Shown here: piece by piece, positions 33,594 to 40,642 of the stretch | Layout: every line of letters begins with the position of its first letter | Position numbering within the stretch: position 1 is the stretch's first letter | DNA from: Micavibrio sp. | Lineage (GTDB): Bacteria; Pseudomonadota; Alphaproteobacteria; Micavibrionales; Micavibrionaceae | Assembly: GCA_012960155.1 (NCBI GenBank) | Contig: DUBU01000017.1 | Location: 1-40,642, forward strand | Direction of reading: 5' to 3' | DNA: 40,642 nucleotides | Notes under the pieces: model-generated | Database searches by the model: none | What the model saw: the letters and a program-made list of their open reading frames with translations, nothing else | What the model was told of the DNA's origin: nothing | Translations under genes and position numbers: made by a program

Positions 33594-34829
33594 CTAGACG
33601 ACTTTTTTTCTACAGATAAAAGGCCCGAGGATAAACAGCGGTGCCGTAAAATAAGCCGCCCATGAGAAAATCGTCAGAATACCGACACCATGATCCATAA
33701 AATACCCGAACATAAACGGCGAGAGCGCGGAGCTGAGAATAGCCATGGAGAACAGCAGGGACTTGATTGCGCCCAGATGTTTTGTTCCATATAGGAAGGC
33801 CAGTAGAGGCCCGCCAGCGGTCGAGATCATGCCGTTACCCGCACCAATCAGTGCCATGCCGATATAAACAACAGGCAGTGATATGCCCGAGGACAGCACC
33901 AGCAGGCCTGCCGTGTAAACAAACGGGAAGGCCGTCAGAATGGCCACTTCACCATATTTATCAATCACATGACCTGCGATCAAGGATGCGAAAATGGTCG
34001 AAAACGAAAACAGCGGGAAGGTCGCCGCGAAGGCCAGCGGAGAAATACCGATCGCATCTGCAATATCACGCTGATAGAACACAACGACCGTTCCGATAAA
34101 CGGAGATACCATAGTAATGAGTGATAGCGCGTAGAACTTCCAGTTCATCAGAACGTTTTTGCGTGTCCAGTGATCGGTCACCGCATCAACGGCGTTTTCC
34201 TCTTCCGCCTTAACACGCTTTTCCCATAGGTCATGCGTGTTGCGCTGGTGATTGCGCATGTAGAACCACATCACAGGCAGCAGGACGAATAGCACGAACA
34301 GGCCGTACATAATCCATGCGTGACGCCATTCAATGTAATCTTCCAGCGCCAAAGCGAGCAGCGGGAATGTCATAAGGTGTGCAGGCCCGCCAAGTGAAAT
34401 CAGTGCCTGTGCCTTACCGCGGTTCTTATCAAGGTAGCGGTTTACCGACGTTGTAGCGGACAAAACCATCAAGCCTTGCCCGAATTGGCGTAGTAAGAAG
34501 AAAGCGATAAACAGAATGACAACATTCACTGCAAAGGCGAGGGTGAAACAGCCTACGGCAACGCCGAGCAGTACAATGGCAAGAAAGATGCGCAGGGGCA
34601 TGTAGTCCAGCGCCTTGCCACTAAACGTGATCACAATGGCACTGGCAATCGTGGCCATGGCATATATAGAGCCAACGCCTGTTTTCGTCAGATCTAGTTC
34701 TTCCTGAATGAACGGCAAATAGACACCGAAGAACGCGGATTGCCCGAACACAGAGAAGAAGAACAGAAAGAAACCGGCAGCAAGAAGGCCACCATGGTCT
34801 TTTGCAAGACGCAGTGAATTATCAAACAT
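33594..34829 (-). CDS. MFS transporter inside the leu cluster
   Basis: A 411-aa membrane protein with twelve hydrophobic segments in two sets of six, separated by a charged loop (about 195-220, NHQRNTHDLWEKRVKAEEEN). Segment 2-3 carries SGKALDYMPLRIF and segment 8-9 carries AGHVIDKYGEVAI, the positions of the major facilitator signature G..aDr.GrR. The substrate is unknown; sitting between leuD (22 bp upstream) and leuB (79 bp downstream) suggests, but does not prove, handling of a leucine intermediate or of a related organic or amino acid. The overall look is of the monocarboxylate/oxalate-formate type. Confidence 0.85.
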   Translation of the reverse strand: MFDNSLRLAKDHGGLLAAGFFLFFFSVFGQSAFFGVYLPFIQEELDLTKTGVGSIYAMATIASAIVITFSGKALDYMPLRIFLAIVLLGVAVGCFTLAFAVNVVILFIAFFLLRQFGQGLMVLSATTSVNRYLDKNRGKAQALISLGGPAHLMTFPLLALALEDYIEWRHAWIMYGLFVLFVLLPVMWFYMRNHQRNTHDLWEKRVKAEEENAVDAVTDHWTRKNVLMNWKFYALSLITMVSPFIGTVVVFYQRDIADAIGISPLAFAATFPLFSFSTIFASLIAGHVIDKYGEVAILTAFPFVYTAGLLVLSSGISLPVVYIGMALIGAGNGMISTAGGPLLAFLYGTKHLGAIKSLLFSMAILSSALSPFMFGYFMDHGVGILTIFSWAAYFTAPLFILGPFICRKKVV

Positions 34830-34851
34830 AGCTATAATCTTTATTTAGTTA

Positions 34852-35460
34852 TCAGGCTTGTTGTAGCCAAGGTTTTTCAGCGCGGTTGGCCGCTTCGTAT
34901 TTTGTAATGGCATCTTCTTTTTCAAGCGTCAGGCCAATATCATCCAGACCATTGAGTAGACAATGACGACGGAATTCATCGATTTCGAAAGAAAAGTCTG
35001 TGCCGTCCTGCAATTTAACGCTCTGATCTTGCAGATCAACGGTAATCTCTTCTTTGTTTTCTGCGGCCTTCATGATTGTGTCGACATCAGCTTGCGGCAA
35101 TGTCAGAGGCAGAATGCCGTTTTTAAAACAGTTATTGTAAAAGATATCGGCAAATGACGGCGCAATCACACAGCGAATACCGAAATCCAGCAGCGCCCAA
35201 GGCGCGTGTTCACGGGAGGAGCCACAGCCGAAATTTTCGCCGGCAACCAGAATATGCGCGCCTGTGTAAGGTTCTTTGTTAAGAACAAAGTCCGCCAAAG
35301 GATTGCCCGCATCATCATAACGCATATCGTTAAACAGATTTACGCCCAGCCCTGTACGCTTGATCGTGCGCAAAAACTGCTTCGGAATGATCATATCCGT
35401 ATCAACATTCATTAGGGGCAGGGGGGCGGCAATCGCTGTAACTGTTGTAAACTTTTCCAT
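34852..35460 (-). CDS. leuD: 3-isopropylmalate dehydratase small subunit
   Basis: LeuD forms, with LeuC, the iron-sulfur isomerase that turns 2- into 3-isopropylmalate. The start is taken at 35460, giving [20 protein letters not shown] and 202 aa, the usual length; a longer frame to 35535 has no support. Family motifs are clear: [50 protein letters not shown]. It heads the minus-strand run leuD-MFS-leuB-nfeD-SPFH. Its partner leuC lies about 5 kb away at the right edge of the window on the same strand, with five unrelated genes between. Confidence 0.96.
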   Translation of the reverse strand: MEKFTTVTAIAAPLPLMNVDTDMIIPKQFLRTIKRTGLGVNLFNDMRYDDAGNPLADFVLNKEPYTGAHILVAGENFGCGSSREHAPWALLDFGIRCVIAPSFADIFYNNCFKNGILPLTLPQADVDTIMKAAENKEEITVDLQDQSVKLQDGTDFSFEIDEFRRHCLLNGLDDIGLTLEKEDAITKYEAANRAEKPWLQQA

Positions 35461-35538
35461 AATTTTCTTTTCAGGCTTAATAAAATTGTTATATAAAACC
35501 TTAGCGTTTGATGAACCGAAAAACAAGACGGGCAAAAC
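35461..35538. promoter_or_regulatory. Divergent promoter region, leuD and unknown gene
   Basis: These 78 bp separate the start of leuD (minus) from that of the coiled-coil gene (plus), so both promoters must be here or overlap the coding ends. It is AT-rich near 35470-35510. I see no leucine-rich leader peptide or attenuator hairpin before leuD. Confidence 0.4.
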
Positions 35539-36966
35539 ATGAATAGAGAGCAGTTGATTAAGTTTGGGCTTATTGCAGGGGGCGGCGTAGCCGCTTTAGG
35601 TGCAGTAATTGGCGTAATCGCCTTTATGGAAGATCAGGATGCCAATATCCGTGAGTTCGGTATTACAGATCCGCAAAGTAGCTGTGTAAGTCCTGAGGAA
35701 GGTCACGAATACTTCGCTGATTACGGTCAAGCGGCGCGCCGGCTCCGAGATGCCGTAACAGCAGCCTCATTGTTGAGTGAAGGGCCAGTCGGTCAGGAAG
35801 TGCTATCGATATTAAACTCTGGGCGCCCGTTTTGCTTTACTGACAGATATAGTGATGTGCAGTTGGAAGCACCTGTTGTAAGGGGCGGAACCTTTAAACC
35901 GTTCTGGGTTGTTGATGGCGATCTGAGTAGCGGATGGCTGGCATCTTACTTCGCATCACAAAGTATTGATGATGCGGCAGATGATTACACGCGCCGCTCC
36001 AACGAATATGTGACACGTTCGGCTATACTGTGGGAGCGCCTGCGTTACGCAGTGCCTGAAACTTATCGCCTGTATGCGAACTATTTAATCGCCGATGATC
36101 AAAGCTACAGTGATCCGTTCGGCACTTATACATGGCAGTCGTTAGATGCTAACACTCGCCTGAGCGAAGCCGCGGATGTTTTCGAAGCGCGCATTTTAGA
36201 TGGTGACACGGCGCAGCAAGCTTGGTTTGCATCGCTGCAGACTTATATGGCTGATGCCACACTGCATAACGCTAATGACGTTGATTTTCTGCGTTGGTAT
36301 GCAGATGAAGTCGGAGAGCAAGAAACGCGCATTCACTATGAGATTACTTGTTTTGATAACGGACCTGATATCGATATAGAGACAACGTTACCCGAGAAAG
36401 TCAGCTTTAGTGATGTATGGAGTTTCTCTGTACGCAATGATGCTGACTGGGAATGCGATCGTTTAATCGAAGCCGAAGAGAGCCGCGTTGAACGCGAAAA
36501 GGACTCTTTGCGATCCGATATCGCCAGTCTATGGTCAGATATCAATCGCCTGGATGAAGAGCTAGGTCGTATGCCAACGGAAGACCCTGATTTCGCATCT
36601 AAAAGCTCATCGCTTAGCAGCATGCAGTCACGCGTCAGCAGTTTGGAAACGCAGCTGAAAAATATCCATCCTGAACGCCAGTCATATAGTGATAGCGTGC
36701 TGATCCAGCATGAGCCTTCTGAGGTTGTTCATTCTATGACGTTTAATGCAGGCACATTGTCTGATTATATAGCTACTCTGACGGGGCAGGCAGGAATTAT
36801 GACTGAGGAGCAGGCTGCACAGATCGCCAATGATGATCGTAATACGGAACTCGGAAGTCAGACGGCTGAAGATCTATATGATCGTGCAGAGCGTAATGCT
36901 GATAGATACGCCGACAATTATCGTTACGGCAATGATCACCACGCACGTGGCCTAGGCTTGCGCTAA
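35539..36966 (+). CDS. Membrane-anchored coiled-coil protein, unknown
   Basis: A 475-aa protein with a short cytoplasmic start, one TM segment (about 7-30, [23 protein letters not shown]) and a large, probably periplasmic, acidic region. Residues about 310-375 form a strong coiled coil ([20 protein letters not shown] and the following heptads). Single cysteines occur near residues 49, 99, 274 and 310. The C-terminus is Arg/Asp/Tyr-rich ([20 protein letters not shown]). I recognise no enzyme motif or family. The last 15 bp overlap the 3' end of the opposite-strand HD-GYP-like gene. Confidence 0.65.
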   Translation: MNREQLIKFGLIAGGGVAALGAVIGVIAFMEDQDANIREFGITDPQSSCVSPEEGHEYFADYGQAARRLRDAVTAASLLSEGPVGQEVLSILNSGRPFCFTDRYSDVQLEAPVVRGGTFKPFWVVDGDLSSGWLASYFASQSIDDAADDYTRRSNEYVTRSAILWERLRYAVPETYRLYANYLIADDQSYSDPFGTYTWQSLDANTRLSEAADVFEARILDGDTAQQAWFASLQTYMADATLHNANDVDFLRWYADEVGEQETRIHYEITCFDNGPDIDIETTLPEKVSFSDVWSFSVRNDADWECDRLIEAEESRVEREKDSLRSDIASLWSDINRLDEELGRMPTEDPDFASKSSSLSSMQSRVSSLETQLKNIHPERQSYSDSVLIQHEPSEVVHSMTFNAGTLSDYIATLTGQAGIMTEEQAAQIANDDRNTELGSQTAEDLYDRAERNADRYADNYRYGNDHHARGLGLR

Positions 36967-37647
36967 TTTAGTCGCGGCGAACGCTTCGAATAATTCCATG
37001 TCGTAAATGTCTGCGCCTTTTTCATCGCGCATGCGTTTAAGAACGCCTTCAACGGAAATATCACGATCCCCGAAATGCGGGCGGGCGATACTGTACCCGT
37101 CAAAGCTTTCGACAATACAGGCCAGACGCACTGGTGTTGATAGCTGATCACCTGACTTGCCTAAAAATCCGCCGCCATCTTGCTGTTCATGATGGTTCAG
37201 CATGATATCTTTCATGAGATCGATAAAAGGATGCTCGATATCGCCCAGCTGTTCTTCAACAATCTGGATGCCTAATTCTGTGTGACTGCGGCGCAGTTTT
37301 TTAATATCGTTTTCAGGCTTTTCAATCGTGTCCCAGATATGCAAGGGTAGGCGGCGTTTGCCAATGTCATGCGGTAACATAGCCCAGTACATATTATCAG
37401 CGACTGTTTCGCCCAGACCCATATGCAGTACTGTATTTTTCACATCATCTGCTACACGCTGCGTATGTTCGTGAAAAATATAGGTCATTTGATAAGACGC
37501 CGGCAGGTTTTGTTTCACCCATTGTGCGCGCTTCTGATCAAACTCTTTCAGCTTGGCAAGTTCATCCTGAATGAACGTCTTGATACGCTGCGTCACATCC
37601 GCAGGGGCATCAAGATTAAAATTGTCCGGCCATTCAGTATTACTCAT
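36952..37647 (-). CDS. HD-GYP-like phosphohydrolase
   Basis: A 231-aa cytoplasmic metal-dependent phosphohydrolase. Metal ligands in order: FHEHT (H61), the HD pair H93-D94 in LPHDIGK, H122 in RRSHTELG, HHEQQDG (H152-H153...D157), and D183 in SFDGYS followed by RP at 189-190. This spacing is that of HD-GYP c-di-GMP phosphodiesterases, but the GYP triplet is G-F-L here and the DxxT part is DGYS, so c-di-GMP activity is uncertain; some HD relatives act on other nucleotides. There is no receiver or membrane domain; the first 50 residues are helical. It lies 12 bp after the unknown gene pair, so probably in one operon. Confidence 0.82.
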   Translation of the reverse strand: MSNTEWPDNFNLDAPADVTQRIKTFIQDELAKLKEFDQKRAQWVKQNLPASYQMTYIFHEHTQRVADDVKNTVLHMGLGETVADNMYWAMLPHDIGKRRLPLHIWDTIEKPENDIKKLRRSHTELGIQIVEEQLGDIEHPFIDLMKDIMLNHHEQQDGGGFLGKSGDQLSTPVRLACIVESFDGYSIARPHFGDRDISVEGVLKRMRDEKGADIYDMELFEAFAATKLAQA

Positions 37648-37659
37648 AGATCATCACCT

Positions 37660-38820
37660 TTAGGGTTTTGGTTTGCCTGCCGAAGGTCTTATTGGCTGCA
37701 TATATGATAGCTCTTCCGGTGGCGGCGGAAGTTTTACACCGCGCTGGATATCACGCTCATCGCCTTTGCGCCACAGATATTCCTTCAGATTTACAGGGAT
37801 AGCATCAGGCGGGTAGCATGCATCTTTCTCGGCGGTCTCATCAATCGCATATATCAGATAGTGCACACCGCGCACAGTTTCCAGCTTCGGTGCTTTTGCA
37901 CCAACCTTACTGTTGCTGTGGAAGACACCTTTCAGGTTTGTCGGCGCCGTAGGGTTATGCAGCTGCCAATAGGCACCGATATCCAAAGCAACGCTCATAC
38001 GTTCGAATAGCTTGGCAAGCGCCTTGCCTTCTGCCGTATCTTTGTTGGGTTCGATACGGTAGCTATGACCGTCAAAATCAATCGCTTTAAAATGGTCATT
38101 GTTCTGAACGGCTAGCATATTCTCACCACGCAGAACATCATTCAGGCCGCCTGTCTTGGCACTGAGCCAAACCTGTTGGCGACCATCTGCGTCTGTACGA
38201 ATATCGACCCGAACCTTCTTGATCAGATCTTCTTTGATACCGAGGAACACATTGTTATCGGCATCATAAGCAATCTTTTCGACAGCTTTCTGTGCCGCCT
38301 CACGTGCCTTATCAAGTTCAGCTGTACGCTTAAGATGCGCTTCTACAATATGCTGGCTGCGTCCTGCGGCTATAAACACTTTGTAGGTTACATCCTTAAT
38401 GCCTGTTTCGACATATTGGTCACAATGCGGACGGAAGTTTTTCGGCATTTCCGTGCCTTCGTAATTACGAGAGCATAGAGGAGGGCTGCAGAAGAATTTA
38501 CCGATGGCAATGTCACCGATATCGGAAATACGGATATCCTCTTCATCAATCTCTTCGGATTCTTCAGGCCAATAGGCGCTGAATTGATAGTCGCGCGGGC
38601 AGCACATGAAGATAGCTTCTTCGCCATCGTGCGTCATGCCTTCTACAAGCCACGGGTATTGATTATAGGCACGAGGATAGCCACCGTGCTCGACCTCGAT
38701 TGCAACACTTGGGTAGTTCAGTCCCAGCTTTTCTGCGCGTTCCTCCGTCGGATTCTCGATCTGCTCTTTGGCAAGCTTGGCTGTTTCGCCCGTCAGTTTG
38801 TGTACGTAAAAACCTTCCAT
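37660..38820 (-). CDS. Unknown protein, large member of tandem pair
   Basis: A 386-aa protein I do not recognise. The N-terminal half has PSVAIEVEHGGYPRAYNQYP, then a FMCCPRDYQFSAYWPE segment and a cysteine cluster (FFCSPPLCSRN...PHCDQ). The middle (about 170-200) is a charged helix and the C-terminal half a mixed domain. The N-terminal part aligns by eye with the preceding gene's product (same order PS[IV].I, G, P, G[LM]T, P.DY, P, D), so the two seem to be diverged paralogues. There is no signal peptide. Its ATG overlaps the previous stop as TAATG, so it is translationally coupled. Confidence 0.65.
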   Translation of the reverse strand: MEGFYVHKLTGETAKLAKEQIENPTEERAEKLGLNYPSVAIEVEHGGYPRAYNQYPWLVEGMTHDGEEAIFMCCPRDYQFSAYWPEESEEIDEEDIRISDIGDIAIGKFFCSPPLCSRNYEGTEMPKNFRPHCDQYVETGIKDVTYKVFIAAGRSQHIVEAHLKRTAELDKAREAAQKAVEKIAYDADNNVFLGIKEDLIKKVRVDIRTDADGRQQVWLSAKTGGLNDVLRGENMLAVQNNDHFKAIDFDGHSYRIEPNKDTAEGKALAKLFERMSVALDIGAYWQLHNPTAPTNLKGVFHSNSKVGAKAPKLETVRGVHYLIYAIDETAEKDACYPPDAIPVNLKEYLWRKGDERDIQRGVKLPPPPEELSYMQPIRPSAGKPKP

Positions 38821-39374
38821 TATTTTGGCCCTTCCGGCTTCTTGGGTTTATTTGTAAATTCAATGTCATCGCGTGTCACGGGTTCAGCCGCAAAATTGGT
38901 TGAACAAACAGAGCAGCCTTCGGCGTAGTCATGCTTCTCTTCATCAAAATCAGCAGGTGTGTCGATGATAAACGGCGCTCTATGATAAATGCAGGCCACC
39001 TTTTGTCCCCATGCGGCACCTGTACGCATTTCCATTAACTCTTGATCCTTCGGATCCATTTTTTTCGCGCCTGACGGCACAAAATGCTCGCCTCTGTAAT
39101 CAAAGGGAACGGCCATATAAAACTTGTCATCACCCTGCGTCAGACCATCAAAAATTTCAGGCCAGATTGCGTGGGCTTCTAAATGATCGCCGTTCTTCAT
39201 AATCTGGATCGATGGCTTCAGCGCGCCCAAAGGGCCAAGCACACGGCGTAGCTCGTCAGGGCCTTTCAGCTTCTCGCCTTTTTCCTGTAGCATGAATACT
39301 TCTTTGACGAACTTGACGGTGTCTTCGTCCAGCTCATACCAATGAAAACGTTGCCCGTTCGGTAACTTAGGCAT
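38820..39374 (-). CDS. Unknown protein, small member of tandem pair
   Basis: A 184-aa predicted cytoplasmic protein of unknown function. PSIQIMKNGDHLEAHAIWPE, followed by a G-L-T turn and FYMAVPFDYRGEHFVP, matches in pattern the first part of the next gene. Cysteines occur at VACIYH and GCSVC; the latter is a CxxC pair that could bind metal. The tail is Lys/Pro-rich (KPKKPEGPK). The ATG has AAAGGGAG upstream. It leads a minus-strand operon with the larger paralogue (TAATG overlap) and the HD-GYP-like gene, and is divergent from the acyltransferase gene. Confidence 0.65.
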   Translation of the reverse strand: MPKLPNGQRFHWYELDEDTVKFVKEVFMLQEKGEKLKGPDELRRVLGPLGALKPSIQIMKNGDHLEAHAIWPEIFDGLTQGDDKFYMAVPFDYRGEHFVPSGAKKMDPKDQELMEMRTGAAWGQKVACIYHRAPFIIDTPADFDEEKHDYAEGCSVCSTNFAAEPVTRDDIEFTNKPKKPEGPK

Positions 39375-39516
39375 TTAGAACTCCCTTTATTTCTATCTTT
39401 GTTACGAACGATACACAAATTGCAGGGCTTCGACAAATAACTTTCTAATCAGCATTTGCTTTTTTCGTAAAATCACATTAGACAGAATGCTGAAATTTTT
39501 TAGGGAGATATAATCA

Positions 39517-40440
39517 ATGGAAAAATTTAAAAGAGGCCTGCGTGCTTTTGGCCGTGTGCCGAGAGGTCTAGGCATTATCGGCCGCTTGGCATGGGACGTG
39601 TATGTCAAAAGAGTGCAGGGTGATGATCTGAAAGAAGCATCAAACCGCTTTTATAAAAGTCTTGCTGATTTGCTGGGCATCAAGATTTTATTCAACAAGG
39701 AATCCGCGCCTATCGTGCAGGACAGCACGACATGGTATGTCGCAAACCATATGTCTGTTGCTGACTTTATTGTCACAGGTAGTGTTCTGAAGAACGGCAC
39801 GTTTGCGGGCAAAGAACTGAAACTGCCTGAACCGCTTCTGCATGCTGCGAAATATATCGGTATTAAGCGCGTTCCAAAGGAGCACGCAGACTTCCAGAAA
39901 TATAACCGTATGACGCAAGGCCGTATCATCAAGAACTTCAATGAAGGCCAAAGCACAATCATGTTCCCTGAGGGCACAATTACAGATGGCAGCCGTGTAG
40001 CACTATTCCGCCAAGGATTGCTGAGTTTGTTATTCGGTAATGCAGCAGGTCTTGATCAAGACGGCGTCACAGAAATCAAACTGGAGCAGCCCGTTAAAGT
40101 ACAGCCTATTGGCATTAAGGTTAAGGATGTTGAAGGCAAATGCGTGGATATGCGCCCTGAAATGCGCCATTACTACAGCCACTTTACTAGTTTGAACACG
40201 ATCAAGCGTATCTGGACGCGTCTGGCAACGGAAAGCATCACAATCGAATTGAAAGCGTTCGATCCGCTAGACCCTGCGGAGTTTAACGATGCCAAAGATC
40301 TTGCCAACGCGGCAGGCGAATTGGTGCGCAGCTTCGCAGCCCCTGATCAGGTCGGTTTTGAAAAAGCCAAAATTCCGGGTGTCAGAGAACGCGGTGAAAA
40401 AGACGACACGCCACCACCGCCGCAAAGAGGTCTTTACTAA
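39517..40440 (+). CDS. PlsC-family lysophospholipid acyltransferase
   Basis: A 307-aa acyltransferase of the PlsC/1-acylglycerol-3-phosphate type. Catalytic block I is NHMSVAD (H78, D83; the HX4D motif), block II/III includes GKELKLPEPLLHAAKYIGIKRV, and FPEGTITDG (150-158) binds the phosphate. An amphipathic or weakly hydrophobic N-terminus could attach it to the inner membrane; no strong TM is present. The C-terminus (about 250-307) ends in a polar proline run. It should add an acyl chain to a lysophospholipid, or to an acceptor used in lipid remodelling. The ATG follows TTAGGGAGAT. It is convergent with leuC. Confidence 0.9.
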   Translation: MEKFKRGLRAFGRVPRGLGIIGRLAWDVYVKRVQGDDLKEASNRFYKSLADLLGIKILFNKESAPIVQDSTTWYVANHMSVADFIVTGSVLKNGTFAGKELKLPEPLLHAAKYIGIKRVPKEHADFQKYNRMTQGRIIKNFNEGQSTIMFPEGTITDGSRVALFRQGLLSLLFGNAAGLDQDGVTEIKLEQPVKVQPIGIKVKDVEGKCVDMRPEMRHYYSHFTSLNTIKRIWTRLATESITIELKAFDPLDPAEFNDAKDLANAAGELVRSFAAPDQVGFEKAKIPGVRERGEKDDTPPPPQRGLY

Positions 40441-40456
40441 TTATAGGATGGTAGTA

Positions 40457-40487
40457 GGGAGCTTGCAGATAATTTACGCAAGCTCTC
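40457..40487. repeat. Inverted repeat overlapping the leuC stop
   Basis: GGGAGCTTGC (40457-40466) pairs with GCAAGCTCTC (40478-40487) through ten base pairs, one of them G-U, with an 11-base loop that holds the leuC stop codon. No T run follows on either strand, so it may block exonucleases or act as a factor-assisted terminator between convergent genes rather than as a simple terminator. Confidence 0.45.
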
Positions 40488-40642
40488 TGACATCGGTCAG
40501 GTGTCCTGTGACAGCGGCAGCAGCCGCCATAGCGGGACTCATGAGGTGCGTACGACCGCCGCGCCCCTGACGACCTTCAAAGTTACGGTTTGATGTCGAC
40601 GCGCAGCGCTCACCAGGTTCCAACTTATCCGCGTTCATCGCA
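40474..40642 (-). CDS. leuC: 3-isopropylmalate dehydratase large subunit, 3' end
   Basis: Read on the minus strand, the last 55 codons before the TAA at 40476-40474 give [20 protein letters not shown], then [35 protein letters not shown]. This is the highly conserved LeuC C-terminus, including the cysteine and the [10 protein letters not shown] substrate/cluster motif. The rest, with the first two iron-sulfur cysteines, is beyond the window edge. It pairs with leuD at 34852-35460. Confidence 0.95.
   Translation of the reverse strand, partial: AMNADKLEPGERCASTSNRNFEGRQGRGGRTHLMSPAMAAAAAVTGHLTDVRELA

Noticed and set aside
1-40642. CRISPR arrays, transposons, integrases, tRNA or rRNA genes
   Set aside because: No regularly spaced repeats, transposase or integrase motifs, cloverleaf sequences or rRNA stretches were seen while reading both strands.

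Overview
The window reads as a chromosomal segment of a Gram-negative alphaproteobacterium. The main clues are a class I (archaeal-type) lysyl-tRNA synthetase, a diderm secretin and many lipobox lipoproteins, and leuC/leuD/leuB of the usual bacterial type. I cannot name the genus from sequence alone; a Micavibrio-like or rhodospirilloid lineage is only a guess. There are no rRNA or tRNA genes, CRISPR arrays, transposases or phage genes.

Layout. 1-4.8 kb: the 5' end of an exported protein (-), lysK (+), a small membrane protein and a nitroreductase (-), then a stand-alone response regulator, a DUF1493-type carrier-like protein and two small unknown proteins (+). 4.8-7.0 kb: uvrB, followed by an untranslated second copy of the uvrB 3' end. 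7.0-8.6 kb: an AT-rich minus-strand operon of three lipoproteins, two of them tandem paralogues. 8.6-12.3 kb: small envelope proteins, a bacterial sugar transferase, an MliC-like lysozyme-inhibitor lipoprotein, an exported alpha/beta hydrolase and a glycine-zipper protein.

12.5-30.2 kb is one long plus-strand type IV pilus locus: assembly ATPase with an MshEN domain, platform protein, a single-chain PilM/PilN-like protein, PilO-like and PilP/GspC-like proteins, an ABC ATPase, a TPR protein, prepilin peptidase, the retraction ATPases PilT and PilU, a lipoprotein secretin, an ABC-2 permease, a membrane-anchored helical protein, a seven-TM AraC-type regulator and one strongly expressed-looking prepilin followed by a terminator. 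The layout is closest to MSHA-type pili, but it adds PilT/PilU and an ABC transporter comparable to Myxococcus PilH/PilI. The platform gene has no ATG, GTG or TTG at its true N-terminus and appears to start at ATA.

30.3-35.5 kb is a minus-strand run leuD - MFS transporter - leuB - nfeD - SPFH/slipin, joining leucine synthesis to a membrane quality-control pair. 35.5-40.4 kb separates leuD from leuC (3' end at the right edge). It holds an unknown membrane-anchored coiled-coil protein, an HD-GYP-like hydrolase, two coupled unknown proteins that look like diverged tandem paralogues, and a PlsC-like acyltransferase.

All functions are inferred from motifs, length and context by reading; no database search was run.
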